Of a stretch of 64,000 nt of DNA, positions 14,001 to 25,511 are shown one piece after another (the first letter of the stretch is position 1; each line of letters starts with the position of its first letter). The notes beneath the pieces are model-generated. The model made no database searches. It had not been told where the DNA came from and saw only the letters and a program-made list of their open reading frames with translations. The DNA lies in assembly GCA_900088475.1 (NCBI GenBank), contig FLMG01000265.1, positions 142,063 through 206,062 on the forward strand, written 5' to 3'. A program made the position numbers and the translations under genes. Source of the stretch: Hyphochytrium catenoides (lineage: Eukaryota; Sar; Hyphochytriomycetes; Hyphochytriales; Hyphochytriaceae).

Positions 14001-17000
14001 CTCTATCAGAGTACAAGTCGAGAGCATGTTAACATCCTCCTGCAATCACCTGAGAAGCAGCAACCTCTTGAAAAGCATTCCCGACTGAAAGATCTTCCAC
14101 GACAAATATTTGCTTGCAGATCAATCTCAAAATATACCAAGCACACTGTCGAGCGGGCGAGTTGTGATCTCTGCGTGAAGTCTCCTTGTCTTCCATGTCC
14201 AGCTTATTACGCCATTCCTCTTTCTTAAAGTAGAAGGCAGAGTCCTCTTGGCTAATCATGAGTGAGAGAATATCGAGGATGTTTGAACCGAACAGACCGT
14301 ATGGGGAGGCTCTCATCTTGTCTTTGCTCACTGTGATACCGTTCAGTGCGAAACTGCTGCGTGACGATATCTGCAATCAGCGTATAAAGTGGGCCAGATT
14401 GGCGGTTAGCGTCGGATTCCTATGTGATGCTGTATCACTAGCAAGGACCACGTTCAGTATGTTATGCTGCTGGCCTAAACGTTAGTTATAATCTCTAGAC
14501 AGAGCATGATGCGAAAAGGGGCATCCGCAAGGACTTACTGACCTTTAATGCCCAAGGCTGCAAGCAAGAAAGTATAAGAGCTAGAGTTTTACTATCTACT
14601 CCTCGATTGTCACGCAGAAGAAGACAACATTGTTCCTCCAATTGCTGGCAAATTGTTGTATAGAGGGTGGCAATACTCAGTGCCAGGGCTTCCCCTATTT
14701 CTTCTCCTTCCGCCTGTGGATCTGCTAGACACCACAGATATGAAGAGTCAACAAAGTCCAGTTCATGTTCACGGGTATTCTTGTCAGTCCATGACCCTGG
14801 AAGATAAGCGAGACGAGGCGATGCTCAGTAGCTGCATAAGGAAGTGGTTGCAGCTCATAGATCAATTACAGAGACGGAAGAACCAGGGCGACCTTGAACT
14901 AATGTTACTATGATACCTGAAGCTCTTAGGATTGGTGCATCTAAAGCGTCTCGGAGGGTTTGACTTCCGTTGGACAGCAGCCCTGGTTTTGCCAGGCACT
15001 CAGTTAGAGGCAGCGGCCGTAAGGGTACGGATGAGCCCCTAAGATATGCCCGGGTGGAAAGAGAAAGAATATCACGTCCAAAGTCTCTTCTGGAGATTGC
15101 CTCTGGCAATAGGCGAAGAAGCTCTGCTTTCGCCACCGCACTTCTAATCTTTGTCAATGCAGAACAAAAAAGATTGCTCCCAACCAATCGAATGTGATAT
15201 CGCTTGTCCCGAAGCCAAACGGCTTCCAACAGCTCATCGGTAGAGAACATTGAGGAAAACAGCTCCAGGATTTGCACAACAGACAGGTAGGGTGGAGAGC
15301 AGCTGCTCGAAGAAGGAGCCCACGACCCCAAGCCCTGTGCAGCTGGCAATAGCAGAGGTGGTGAGATTGCATGAGGCCAAAGATGAGAGCCACATGGAGG
15401 AATATGGGATAAATGCCCAAGCTCTTAGTCTGAAGCGATGAGGCCAGGGCTAGTTGGGACAATTGTAGGTTTCAAGAAGGAAGATCTACAAACCTGGCAG
15501 TTTGGCAACCAGGCATCGCAACAGCATCGAGAGATCCTTCTCTGGTTCTTTAAGTCGGTGGAGATTATCCAGCAGATTCCCAAGGAAAACCCAATCCTGC
15601 GAGGTATCTGTTTTGGAAAGCCTGAAGAGCAAGAGCGCATACATCCTTATAAAGCAATCCAAAGTTGTCACTAGTATCGGTGATTTATCCAAAGCAAGAA
15701 AATGTGTTCAAACTGGAATGAGCTACGAAGACTCTGGTCAAGGCTGTCAAGGCAACCCATTTTAATAAAATCTCGCACCCCTACCAGGCTGACGTACTTA
15801 GTTATTCTCTTTGCCTTGTCATAGTGGTCCTCGATGTCAGGTATGAGGACCCGACGGGTGCCAGGTATAAAGTGCTGCAGAAAGAAGGTGCCATTGTTCT
15901 GTAGCCTCCCCGTTAGCACCTCGACTACATTGCAGAGAACAGAAACTAGGGGTTAACTTTTGCCCAGCTCGACAAATATGTTGTACTTCGGGGAGCCGAT
16001 TAGAATTCAATGTGCGCAGAATAGAGAGTAACGAAATTTTGGAGAGACTGACCTGTGCACTTCAGCTCATCGTAAAGGTTGTCAATTACCGCTCCTACTT
16101 TTGCAGCCACCCTACATACTGCAAGTAGTTTGGGAGGAGGTTGCCCCTTTTGCTCAATTCCATAAGATCTGTCATCATTTCGGTTCCTAGCAACCATCGA
16201 GGTACTCAGTCTTACGGCCTTTCCTTCATTGTCACTCAGCTTAATGCCATGTGACAGCTTCATTTGTTCACAACAAATTTGATCTACCCAGCTCACTTCA
16301 TACCGCCATAACCTCCTGTCCACGCACCTTGTGCAGCTAAAGAGTTCCGCCTCTTGACGATTAATGAAGAGTAAAATCGCGGTTAGGGCTCGCGCAACCT
16401 TCCCGCCTGGTTCTTCAAATTGCAACCCCGTAACTTCAGCCGCATTTAGCATCCATCGAAAGACCTCTTCGGACGCTCCTTTTCCGTGCAGAAGCTCCAA
16501 GAGGCAGATCCTACTGTCATAGAGCTGCTGGTTGTCGAGGCTTGGTGCAATGCAGGAAGCTTGTGGCGGCTCTGGTACTCCCTTACTCAAACTGCGTACA
16601 CTTTACATAAGGATTGACTCATTAAAAGATAACAGATTAAGGTGGCTGTGAAAGCGGTAGGAAGCTCTAGGAGCAGGCATCTTTAATGGAACCAGGGGCT
16701 GTACAGGTAGCCGCGAGGGCCATGGTCATTGTGCACGCGGTTAATGTCCACAGTTCTCGAAACAAAATAACAAACAAAGTAGCACCGTTTCATGGACTAC
16801 ATACATGTCTCTTACCGTGAATGAGATATGACACTGTCATCTTCTACAGGAACATCTAAGGGAGCTAGCTTCATCGTACTCTTCCTGGACGTGAGAACCG
16901 TAGCGACCTTGTCTTTCTCTCTGTTATGAGCTTCTTCCCTTTGCGAAGGTCCTTCAAGGTCCCAGAGCATCTCAACACTCTGCGCTGGCCATTGGAGGGT

Positions 17001-20000
17001 CTGGAGCAATGGATAGAGATGAGAGAGCTTCTGCGCATCTGGCCAAACTTCCGATTCCTGCTTTCTGTGCTGCGAGAGTAGCCCCCCTTATGTCATTTGC
17101 ATGTCAGAGGCACATTCGTTCACATGAACAAGTTAGTTGATATCAATGGAGGGTTTATATGAACTGGAGCGTATAGTGCAGCCTATTTCAACAACAGATC
17201 TACACACTCGTACCAATGAGCCCAGAAGCCAGCAGGCTTTCAACCTCATCGCTCTTTTTTCTGTCCTGTTCTGCCCGTAGTGCAATCTGTGCCCAACAAC
17301 CCCAAAGTGCAGCTGCTGAAGCTTCCATTCTCTCAAGTTGCTGTAAGAATTGCATGGACGAGGAGGTATCTGGACCTGGAAGCATAAGCCGCCTAGAGTG
17401 ATATTGCTCAGAAAATAGTGTTTGTACAAGGGCCCTAGGGAGAGTAAATTGTTTCTTGGAAGTGGGCAGACGCCCAATTAGATAAATTGAGAAACAAACT
17501 CGTTGACTAAATCCATAGACAGAACTAGGCGAGCGATCTGAGGGACTACTAGAATTCTTACTGAAGTTTTTCTTGCACCGTGAAAACGACCCCATCAATC
17601 ATAACCAGGTATGATGATAGTCCTGGGAAGAGATCAACTAGAAGAGAGAGACTACTCGTGCAGACTGCCAATGACTGAAGAGTGACCGGCAACAAATAGG
17701 CGTAGAGATTGTCTGTCCAGCTCTCTTCAACACGCTTCATAAACTCCGCAAAGTGAGTGAAGTTGGTGCAACGGTTCATTTCTTTCTTGATTAGGAGGAG
17801 GTCCTACGATATTAGGATCTGATGGGTCAGTCGGACCATTGTCCCGGTTAAGTGGGCAACACTTTGGAAATAATAACGTCAAAGGTACACGTGGAAATAA
17901 AACCTAATGTGAGAGGTCAGAAGGAGCTTCCAGGCAGCACCAGGGTTTGAATAAGCACCTTTCGTGGGCATACTGAACCGAAGCTAATATATAGTAATAG
18001 TCTCACGCACCTCATTCCCGCTATTTAAGACTTGAGATACTGTCTGCAGAATGATAAGTTCTATTTGACATATGCCAAAGTTACCTCCAACAACGGCATT
18101 TTTGTCGGCAAATCTTTCCGCCTGCCGCTTATTCCAGGCAGCAATTAAACGGGTAACAATTAAGAGCAGATGGTGCAAATAGGCTTTGTGGACGGTCGGC
18201 GATATGGATGCAGTAGTGTGATCAGCACTCATTGCTAATTTGGAGAGAAAATGCTTCCGACAGGCAGCGACGCGGTCCAGAATACATTCCAAAAGTGGTT
18301 CTTGGGGCTAGACGAGGAAGTTGAGTTGGCAAGAATAACAATGAGGAATGTACTTTAAAAGAGTATTCAAAATTGCCCTTCTTGGCCAACATCAGTTGAT
18401 GAACACACTTACGAAAAGCACAAGTTAGACGAAGGAACTGCCATTGAGGTTAGATTTAGAGTTACCCCACCGTCAAGTCCGTCTTTGTTTGCTTCAAAAA
18501 GATCTGCCCCAAAACGTCTACCTGTTACATGGTGAGGTGAAGTTCATTAAATTGGGATAAGTAAAGAAAGAGCAGACAAGCCCTCTAACGTGTAGAGGAA
18601 GTTTTGACGATCGCAGCTCAGCGTTACAGGCTTGGCCTCATAATTTGAGAAAAAATGCGTTGGCACGGACACTTACGGTAAGGACTTTTGCTGTAAGGTG
18701 CTGCAAGAGAAGAGGCGGTACGTTATCCGGCTGAGCAAGAAAAATCATTGCGAGCGAGTATCTATGCGCTGTGGTAGGAAACATAGCCGGGAGCATGACC
18801 TGTACACACCATGAGTTATTGCGGTAACCGGAGGGTTTACTAGGTAACCGGAGGGTTTACTTGGAAGTATTAGGGGTCCAGGAAGGTGAGGCAAGTGAAA
18901 TACAGAGATCGGCACCAAGCCACAAAGTCACGGCGGCGTCCGAATTAACAGAAGAAAGAGGCTCGCTTTTCATTATACATTGATGATCCCATTGGCTTCC
19001 TGGAGACAGTTCGGCGAACACAGGTGTGGCATTTTCTCGGTCAGCAGTATGAGGCGACTGACTGCAGCCCCTACTTCGTTCAGCGCCGCAGCCAATGTCA
19101 TTAGTCCAGTGTCTGCCCTTCTGGAACCTCCTTGGGTCTCGTTATGGTCTGCGAGCTCTGGTGGCATTTCGACATCAGGGCCGGGATGATCATCAACTTT
19201 GGTTGAGCTGGAGTGAGCGGTTTGGGTAGGCTTGGTGACTGCGCAGCAGACAAGGGAAACTGGATAAGGCCCGGGGTTTGTAGTAGCTCGCGAATTGGGG
19301 AAGAGGAAAGGCTGACAAGGCACATTGCAGGGCCAGAAGGCATTAGGCACAAGAGTCCTTACCCATAGGAGTGGCTACCGTTTTAGTCGTAGCGCAGGCT
19401 TCAATCAGCTGCGCAATGAAATCTTTCGGAGTTCTTTCCATAACAAAAGTCACATTTAGCCTGAGAATGGAGAGAAGGAGACAGAGTATGGTATCTTCCA
19501 CAACTACAGATGGAGTTCCCCTGACTGGGTTTGATCCTTCCTGGCCCCGCCCTAATAGAAGTTCATCCAAATGCTTGATATTGGTACTTAAAATTGGTGA
19601 TTCTAGAACGTCCGTCCATTTAAGTAGCTCTTCCTGCAAAACGGAGAAATCCGCATCCAGTGAGATCAGCAGTTGTGCTTTCTTGTTAGGAGACACCAGC
19701 GGAAGGTTTCTGTCTCTAGCCACTCTATCCTTTTCTATCGTAGACTCCTGGGTGGGAAGGCGCAGAAAGGACCCCTTCCACAAGCAGTTCATGTCTTCAC
19801 TCTCCTCCAGTGCCGGCATGATCTTGTGGATCATTCTAATTAGCGTGACTAAGGACTGAGCGGACGGTTCGATAGCGTACGGCTTGATTGGGACAGTGAC
19901 GGGGGCTGGAGCGTCTTGTTAGCAGCAACTTGTAGCAATGGTTGAGATGAGCAGAAAATTACTACTGGACTTACCGACGGCGCAGCTTTGAGGGGAAATA

Positions 20001-23000
20001 TCCGCCGGAACTTCGAGATACTGTTTGCCCAATCTCGATAGAGTAGCAAGAAGACAGAAGCCTATTGTTTCTTTCCGGATGTTGTCTTCTTCTTCAAACT
20101 CAGCATTCAACCGCTGGTTGGGAGTGATCATAGGGTCCTTTAGGCTTTCATTGTTGCGTTGCATGACTTTGACAACCTGGGAGAAATGAATAAGAGTAAG
20201 TCAGTGAAAAGGTCTGCCGAGGACTGAGTCAGCGATTGAACTGTTGGGAAGGAGCTTTGATCTCCATCAGTGAGTGGGCATGCAAAATAATGGCTGGCTT
20301 ACCTCTGTCGGTGTCTCTCTCTTTAGCAGGAGCAAAGTATATTTATCTCCCACCGCCACACCAAAGACTCGCGCTCCCAAACTCTGGAGACTCTCTACCA
20401 CGCGAGGTTGAGTCTCGGATCTCTCTTCACCATGACCTAAGCGACCGCTCTCCCCATTGCCCCATGTGAACAGAAGACCTGAAAAAGGGTCAGATGGACT
20501 ATAATACAAACTTCGGTTCTTCGCATTGGTCTGATGACTTCTTATGATCCAGTCACTCTTTCTTCCGAACTTCCCTGTGTCTTATCCTAGTTCCACCTCT
20601 GAAACTGCATAATAGAGCTATCCTGCTAGCATCGATATTAGCTCACCTTCATCATTGATAGCGGCTGTATGCTCACAGCCCGCATCGACTTGTACGATGA
20701 AATGGCCTACCAAAGATTCAACCCGTGTCGGTGTCTGTCGGTTATCCTGCACCAGTTTATAAGAGGGACGCGGGCACGCCCACTCACAAGGATTAGCACC
20801 AGTCTCCTAAAGCTCATAGAGGTGAAAATGGACAGAGCACCCTCTAGATGTTGAGACTATGCTGGTTCGGCAAAATTGCAGTAGGAGTGGTTGGGTTGTG
20901 ACTTTACCCTCCGTCCCCAAATAAAAATATCATATGAAATGAGAGGCATCATACAAGGAACAGGAACCTCCTGGGCAGCTCCAAAGATGGTCGCAACAAA
21001 GCTGACTGGCTAAGAAGCCCATAGCGACTAACCTGATCACCATGGCCGAGCTTTCCATTGGATCCGGAGCCCCAAGTATAAAGGTGCCCGGTACTGGTCA
21101 GAGCCATAGAGTGGTCCCAACCACAGCATATAGCGCACACTGCAAATAGAATATCAACATAAACTGCATGCTAAAGTGGAAGGCACCTCAAGTTCGACAA
21201 GTAGGGTGCTAAACGGAACCATGAAAGTTTGTAGCCTTCACATCACCCTTTTGCAAACAACTCGAAGGGTGGAGTGTAGCGTTTCTGTAAAAGCGGTAAT
21301 CAAGGCGTACGTACCATCACTTATGCCATAAACCTCAGCAGGCACCAGCTCTGCTTGCTCGGAGCCAGATTTTGCGGTGCCCAGGACGGGAGGAGTCTCT
21401 CCCTTTCTACTGTCCTTGTAACCACCGCCGGATGCGTAAACTGTCCCTTCCTCTGTTAAAAAAAGGGAGTGCTCCCATCCACCGGTCGCCTGAAGTACGG
21501 CGGCGCCGATCCCAATCACTGGGCGTGGCTTGAGGACGTCCTCTGTAGTGCCTTGACCACACTGTCCCTGAACGTTACATACATCAGTCTCTGAGTATAG
21601 AGAGTTCTAAATTGCGATGAAGAAGTAAGGGATGCAACCGCCCATACCTGGTTATTCTTTCCCCATGAAAGAGCGGCTCCGTTCACCGTGACGATGAGGC
21701 TGTGAGATGCCCCACAAGCTACACCTGAAACTCCTACACCTTGGTCCAGACCTTTAACGAGGCATGGGAGATGCCTGTCCTCCGTGTCTCCAAGTCCTAG
21801 CCTTCCATTCGTGCCGTTTCCCCAAGAGTAGACACTGCCATCCATCAAGGCTACTACGGTGTGTGCTAGGCCACATGCGACATGTACGACAGGAGGCTGC
21901 AGCATGACTAGCGTTAAATTGCTTATCTCACCGCTTCTTCCAGCTTCTCCAGAATTTGCCCCTTGATCCGACCGCAGCATGACTAGCGCTACGATCCTTA
22001 TCCTACCGCTTCTTTCGACTTCTAGAATCCGCCCCTTGACCCTTCTTATTGCTACTTATGAGGCCCCCTCTCCTTTCCCTTCGGCCTCACCTTCCCTACA
22101 AAAAACTCCACTCGCCGAGGGCAATGCTCCTTGTTACTTGTGCCATGGCCCAAACGAAACTTGTCGCCATTACCCCAAGTGTATAAGTGGCCGCTCCTCG
22201 TGACAGCACAGCTATGTGTCGAAAGGGAAGCAATCTAGGACCGCAATTGGTGTATGAGTGATGCAGCTTTTTCTATGGCATAGACAAAGTTCGCTGGTAT
22301 AAATGTTACCTGGACGGCCTCCAAAGCAGCCATGGCCTTGACTTCGGTAGGCAGCAGTTTATTTTCAACGCAGTGAGCGTCACTACATACACTCCCGGGC
22401 GAGCATCGTCCGTGGCCCAGCTTTCCGTGGTCTCCCTTGCCGAATGTGTACAGCTCTCCTGATAGCTCTGACGTATCATCAGCCCTCTACGATTAACAAC
22501 AGATGCTTTAGTGTTTCCCCAAGCTCCCTGTTGCTTCCGAAATAGCTTACCTCTAAAGTAACTTTGCCTCTTGCGACTTCTTGCACATAGTGCAGAACAC
22601 CTTTAAGACCCGGCCCTAGAACGAGCCCTTTTCCACGGCCGTCATGAAGAAGGAACTGTTCTATCACCAGCAGTAGGTTCGAAAGGCAGCCTCTTTTGAC
22701 CGCAAGCGCTAGAAGAGCTGTTTGAGCTTCAGCCTCTTGAACATAACTTAACGGCTGACCGGGGCCTACACGCTGCGCTAATAGCTCTAACATGGCACGG
22801 AATAATGAGGAAGTTATACCATGGTACGGTTCTGGAACAATCGAGCTTCCCGCATTTGCATCGTTACCCAAACCTTGTTGCCCTGACGATCATTTAGTGC
22901 TTTCGCTGATATTCTCAGCCACATTCAGAGTTAAGCTTACCAGCAAGGGTAAGGTTCTGCCTCTGAACGGGGAGCAATGCAAGTGGAGGTAGCTTCGCGA

Positions 23001-23654
23001 GAAGAGGGCACAACCTCAATGTCAACTTCTTTAGGCTTTCCAGGTCCTTTGCCACGACTAGACGATGCAGACCGCGGTAAAAGATTTCGAGGACAACTTT
23101 GGCATCTAAACCAAGTGGCAAGCTGTTCGACTTGGAACTCCGAGCCAACTGCATGAGCATCAAGTTGGCTGGCAGTACGTGTCCGTCCTAGCCGTCTAAA
23201 GGGCAACATACCTGAATTCTCTTATCAAAGAGTGCTTGTCTGTTTCTGTGGAAGCCCCTATCTTTGTTTGGCTCCAAATTCGAGGAGTCATGGATGAGCA
23301 AATGGGCAAATGCAAGGTCATAGCTGATGGTGGATAGAGCAGGATCCGCTGAGAGGTGAGTCAGAGCCTCCAAAATAGGTTCTAAATGGTGGTCTGAGCT
23401 ATCTTGGTCGGCCTTGAGGAGAAGCTATTAGCCCTCTTGCCCCATTTACATGCGACGTGATCGTAAGATAGAGAGCCCAGATTACTTACTTGGAATCTTG
23501 GAGCATTTGACGACGACAGTCCCTCGCGGCTAACATTTACGTAGCTTCTGAGGTGCTGATGAACCTCTGACCGGATAGCCCCGTCCTGCATTAGCCAGGG
23601 CATGGACATAGCATCCTCCAGCAGCTTCCTTCTACGGCACGTTGTGGCGCTCAT
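410..23654 (-). CDS. HERC1: Giant HERC1-like protein (RCC1-SPRY-SPRY-HECT), many exons
   Basis: This is a spliced gene, probably encoding 4,000-5,000 residues. The ATG at 23654 starts MSATTCRRRKLLEDAM, which fits the N-terminal helical part of HERC1, and the stop is at 410-412. From N to C it shows helical exons (23.6-22.5 kb, including AVKRGCLSNLLLVIEQFLL), an RCC1 propeller (22.5-20.2 kb), a long helical scaffold (19.8-9.5 kb), a HERC1-type segment at 10911-10366 (GTRVVTRDERESGTVTAIS), a SPRY domain near 9.35-8.85 kb, more helices (8.2-6.7 kb), a second SPRY (5.13-4.41 kb), a VLGVADGSVWVL segment (3.9-3.6 kb) and HECT at the end. Animal HERC1 is a ubiquitin ligase scaffold with two RCC1 propellers and WD40 repeats; here I see one propeller and no WD40. 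The catalytic Cys seems to be Ser. Exon limits are approximate, and the scaffold is assigned by position only. Confidence 0.85.
4409..5130 (-). other. Second SPRY domain of the HERC1-like protein
   Basis: The first half (5130-4860) has HSWEVSVMKCASKNIFLGVA and QYGWGFLANRAVWHNKTK. After an intron, the second half (4660-4410) has YGDLFKEGDRIRVLLDMTRG, TLRFFINGVDQGVAVEDLP and RPLYAAFSIYN. This is the normal SPRY order (WEV, LGV, GD.I.V.LDM.....L.F..NG). SPRY domains bind peptides. The target is unknown. Confidence 0.85.
8850..9350 (-). other. First SPRY domain of the HERC1-like protein
   Basis: The exon at 9350-9102 has CYYYEAELLSDGLMQLGWSV and SWSFDGFRTKKWTGG, ending TGDIVG. The next exon continues CVLDLRMLEIRWLINGEDLG. 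Together they form a SPRY fold of the YYEVxLxxxGxxQIGW type. An acidic, Ser/Pro-rich linker follows (about 8770-8400) and probably separates this domain from the next helical block. Confidence 0.8.
12581..12680. repeat. Imperfect 46-nt tandem duplication carrying a splice donor
   Basis: 12581-12626 and 12635-12680 are near-identical, with about six differences. Each copy ends in CTTACCG, which on the minus strand is CGGTAAG, a good 5' splice site. The copy at 12680 lies at the end of the exon that finishes FTLGGS. The other lies 54 nt further into the intron. Confidence 0.85.
18823..18861. repeat. 19-nt direct repeat
   Basis: GGTAACCGGAGGGTTTACT occurs twice, one nucleotide apart. It lies in an intron of the HERC1-like gene, just before the exon that starts VMLPAMFPTTAHRYSL. 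No function is evident. Confidence 0.9.
20267..22475 (-). other. RCC1 beta-propeller (about seven repeats)
   Basis: Blades recognised from N to C: LYTFGKGDHGKLGHG (near 22430), LYTWGNGDKFRLGHG (near 22160), VYSWGNGTNGRLGLGD (near 21830), ALSWGKNNQ (near 21660), VYASGGG (near 21430), LYTWGSGSNGKLGHGD (near 21080) and LFTWGNGESGRLGHGEE (near 20460). VACGxxHTV/SL linkers lie between several of them. In HERC proteins such domains act as exchange-factor-like or binding platforms. Introns fall between most blades. Confidence 0.9.
21899..22040. repeat. Diverged ~75-nt tandem duplication at an intron end
   Basis: Two copies begin GCAGCATGACTAGCG (21899 and 21974). They also share an ACCGCTTCTT block and a CCCCTTGA block. 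On the minus strand the copy at 21899 ends in CATGCTGCAG, the acceptor used before the VACGLAHTV blade. In the other copy the AG has become GG, so it cannot act as that acceptor. Confidence 0.75.
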
Positions 23655-25511
23655 ACTCCCAAATGAAGTGGATGCACAGCTTGCCTCGACAGTTATGTTT
23701 TTAATTCATGGTCAACGACCTCTGCAGTCAGATCTCACCCAATCAAGGTGCTAACTCTCTAAACTGGAGGGTGGCCGAGAATCGGGAGCAATAGTCTCAG
23801 GAGTCTCGAAGCTACAGCGCCACACTATTAGCCTCATAGTCTCAAGCCTGAACTCAAGATACTCTGAAAGCTTCGGAGAGTCTGACTTGGTCCTGGGCCT
23901 TATAATCAGTCAGTCCACGCTGTGGCTCGAGCCGGGACGGCATGACAACATTGTTCTTGCAAATGCCTTTACATGGACCGGACTGTAAACGGAACCTCAA
24001 CTACAGCACGAGTGATGTCCTTTCAATACGTGACGTTAGCAGCTCCATTCCATACTTTCCTAGACTTTGTCACAAGGATTCATCAAGGATAAGCTTCGGT
24101 TTGTCTCCTCTCACGTGCTTGCAGCTTTCGTTGCCGCTCTTTTGAGGTGAAGCGCTGCTGGATAAGGCCCAGTCCTCTGTATTGTTATTTGCTTCGGTGC
24201 TATCTTCGCCTTCATTTCCTTTGGCCCTTTCTGGCTGCGTCTGAGGACCGGAAGTGCCATAAGTATCTGGGGGCTTGCAATGCCCACCTGATCGATTTCC
24301 TTACTTTGGTTTGGGAGTCTTTGGTGGACGGTCGGCCACTTGGCGGGCCCGTCAATACTATTTGCGCAGCCAAGCCCATCGAACTTTCGCAGTTGAACGC
24401 GTTTGATTAGGCAAGTGCCCCTGGCTCTACTCGAGGAGGCGGCCCGAATGATCGTTTCCCGTTGGCCTCATCTGCGCCCTTTGTTGCTGCTTTACACTCT
24501 TCTCCGCTCTCTTCTTCCCCCTCCTCTTTTCTTTCTTCTCCTCCTTCTCAAGCTACGGCCGTCCCTGCTTCTATAATTTCTCCTGTTGTCATTCGATCGA
24601 AGAATCAGGATTTATTTTCTCTCTCGCATTACTGGTGAGGAAGATGAATTCCTCGCTTCGTCGATGTCCCGGCAGCACCCGCCTCCTGTTGATTCTCCAC
24701 GACCGCCCTTAGGGGCCGGGTGATTGAGCTCACTGATGCTTCCTTCTTCTCTTTTTCCTTCTCGCGTATTAGTTTTCTCTCTTTTCCTCTTCTTTTCGTA
24801 GCACTCACTTCATATCTTCTTCTTAATGGTTCACAAACAGTAGTCTACTAGTAAGGCCTTAGCTAGTCAGTCACTCACCTTCCTTCTTGGGTTCTAAAAG
24901 AGAAACTAGAGAATAATACAAGTAGTTGCCATGATCCAAAAGTCAACCTGTCTACCTCATCATACGGCGGACGTTGTTGCCGTCATGAAACACCTAGAAC
25001 TAGAACCTTCAGCAGTAGGAAGCGCGCTGTTGTTCAGGCTCAGAGTCGGTCCTTAAGCCTGCCTTTAGTGTAGAAGACCTTCCGTGGCCCTACTGATGAT
25101 ATCCATCGCAAGAGCTGATAGTGGATTAAGGCGACCTACGAGATATGCTGGAAGACAGTTATCTGTTTGCCTTCCCTTTTTGGTCTTGCTCTACCCTCCT
25201 GTCTCCATTCACCTTCAAAGCTCTGTTGCTATGGATAGTGGCGTCCAGAATGCGTTTGCTGAACGGGTTCGGATTGGCAGTTCAGCGCCACAGCCAGGGG
25301 CGGTCCACGGGAGAGTCTACATTCGGGATAGGAAAGACAGAGTTCGTCTTCTTATGTTCTCCACTCTAACCTCGTACAAAAAGATAACAGTAACATAGTG
25401 GCAGGATGATGTACAGCTGTGATGTGATGATGTATTTCCTTGTGCACTTGTAAGTGGCCAAAGCGGCTTCGTCAAGCTGGAAGTACAGTTGATAGATGCT
25501 GCTCGTTTATT
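23655..25511. other. Intergenic region with pyrimidine-rich tracts
   Basis: It lies between the start of the HERC1-like gene and the stop of the cyclophilin-SYF2 gene. C/T-rich stretches at about 24500-24560 and 24750-24800 give Pro/Ser/Phe/Leu-rich translations with no family signal. The few 60-100 residue plus-strand open frames (near 24150-24410 and 25084-25398) have no recognisable motif and no splice-consistent partners. It probably holds the promoter and 5' UTR of the giant gene. Confidence 0.5.

Noticed and set aside
24147-24410. Possible retroelement zinc knuckle (CHKYLGACNAH)
   Set aside because: Spacing does not fit CX2CX4HX4C, and no reverse transcriptase, integrase or LTR is seen nearby.
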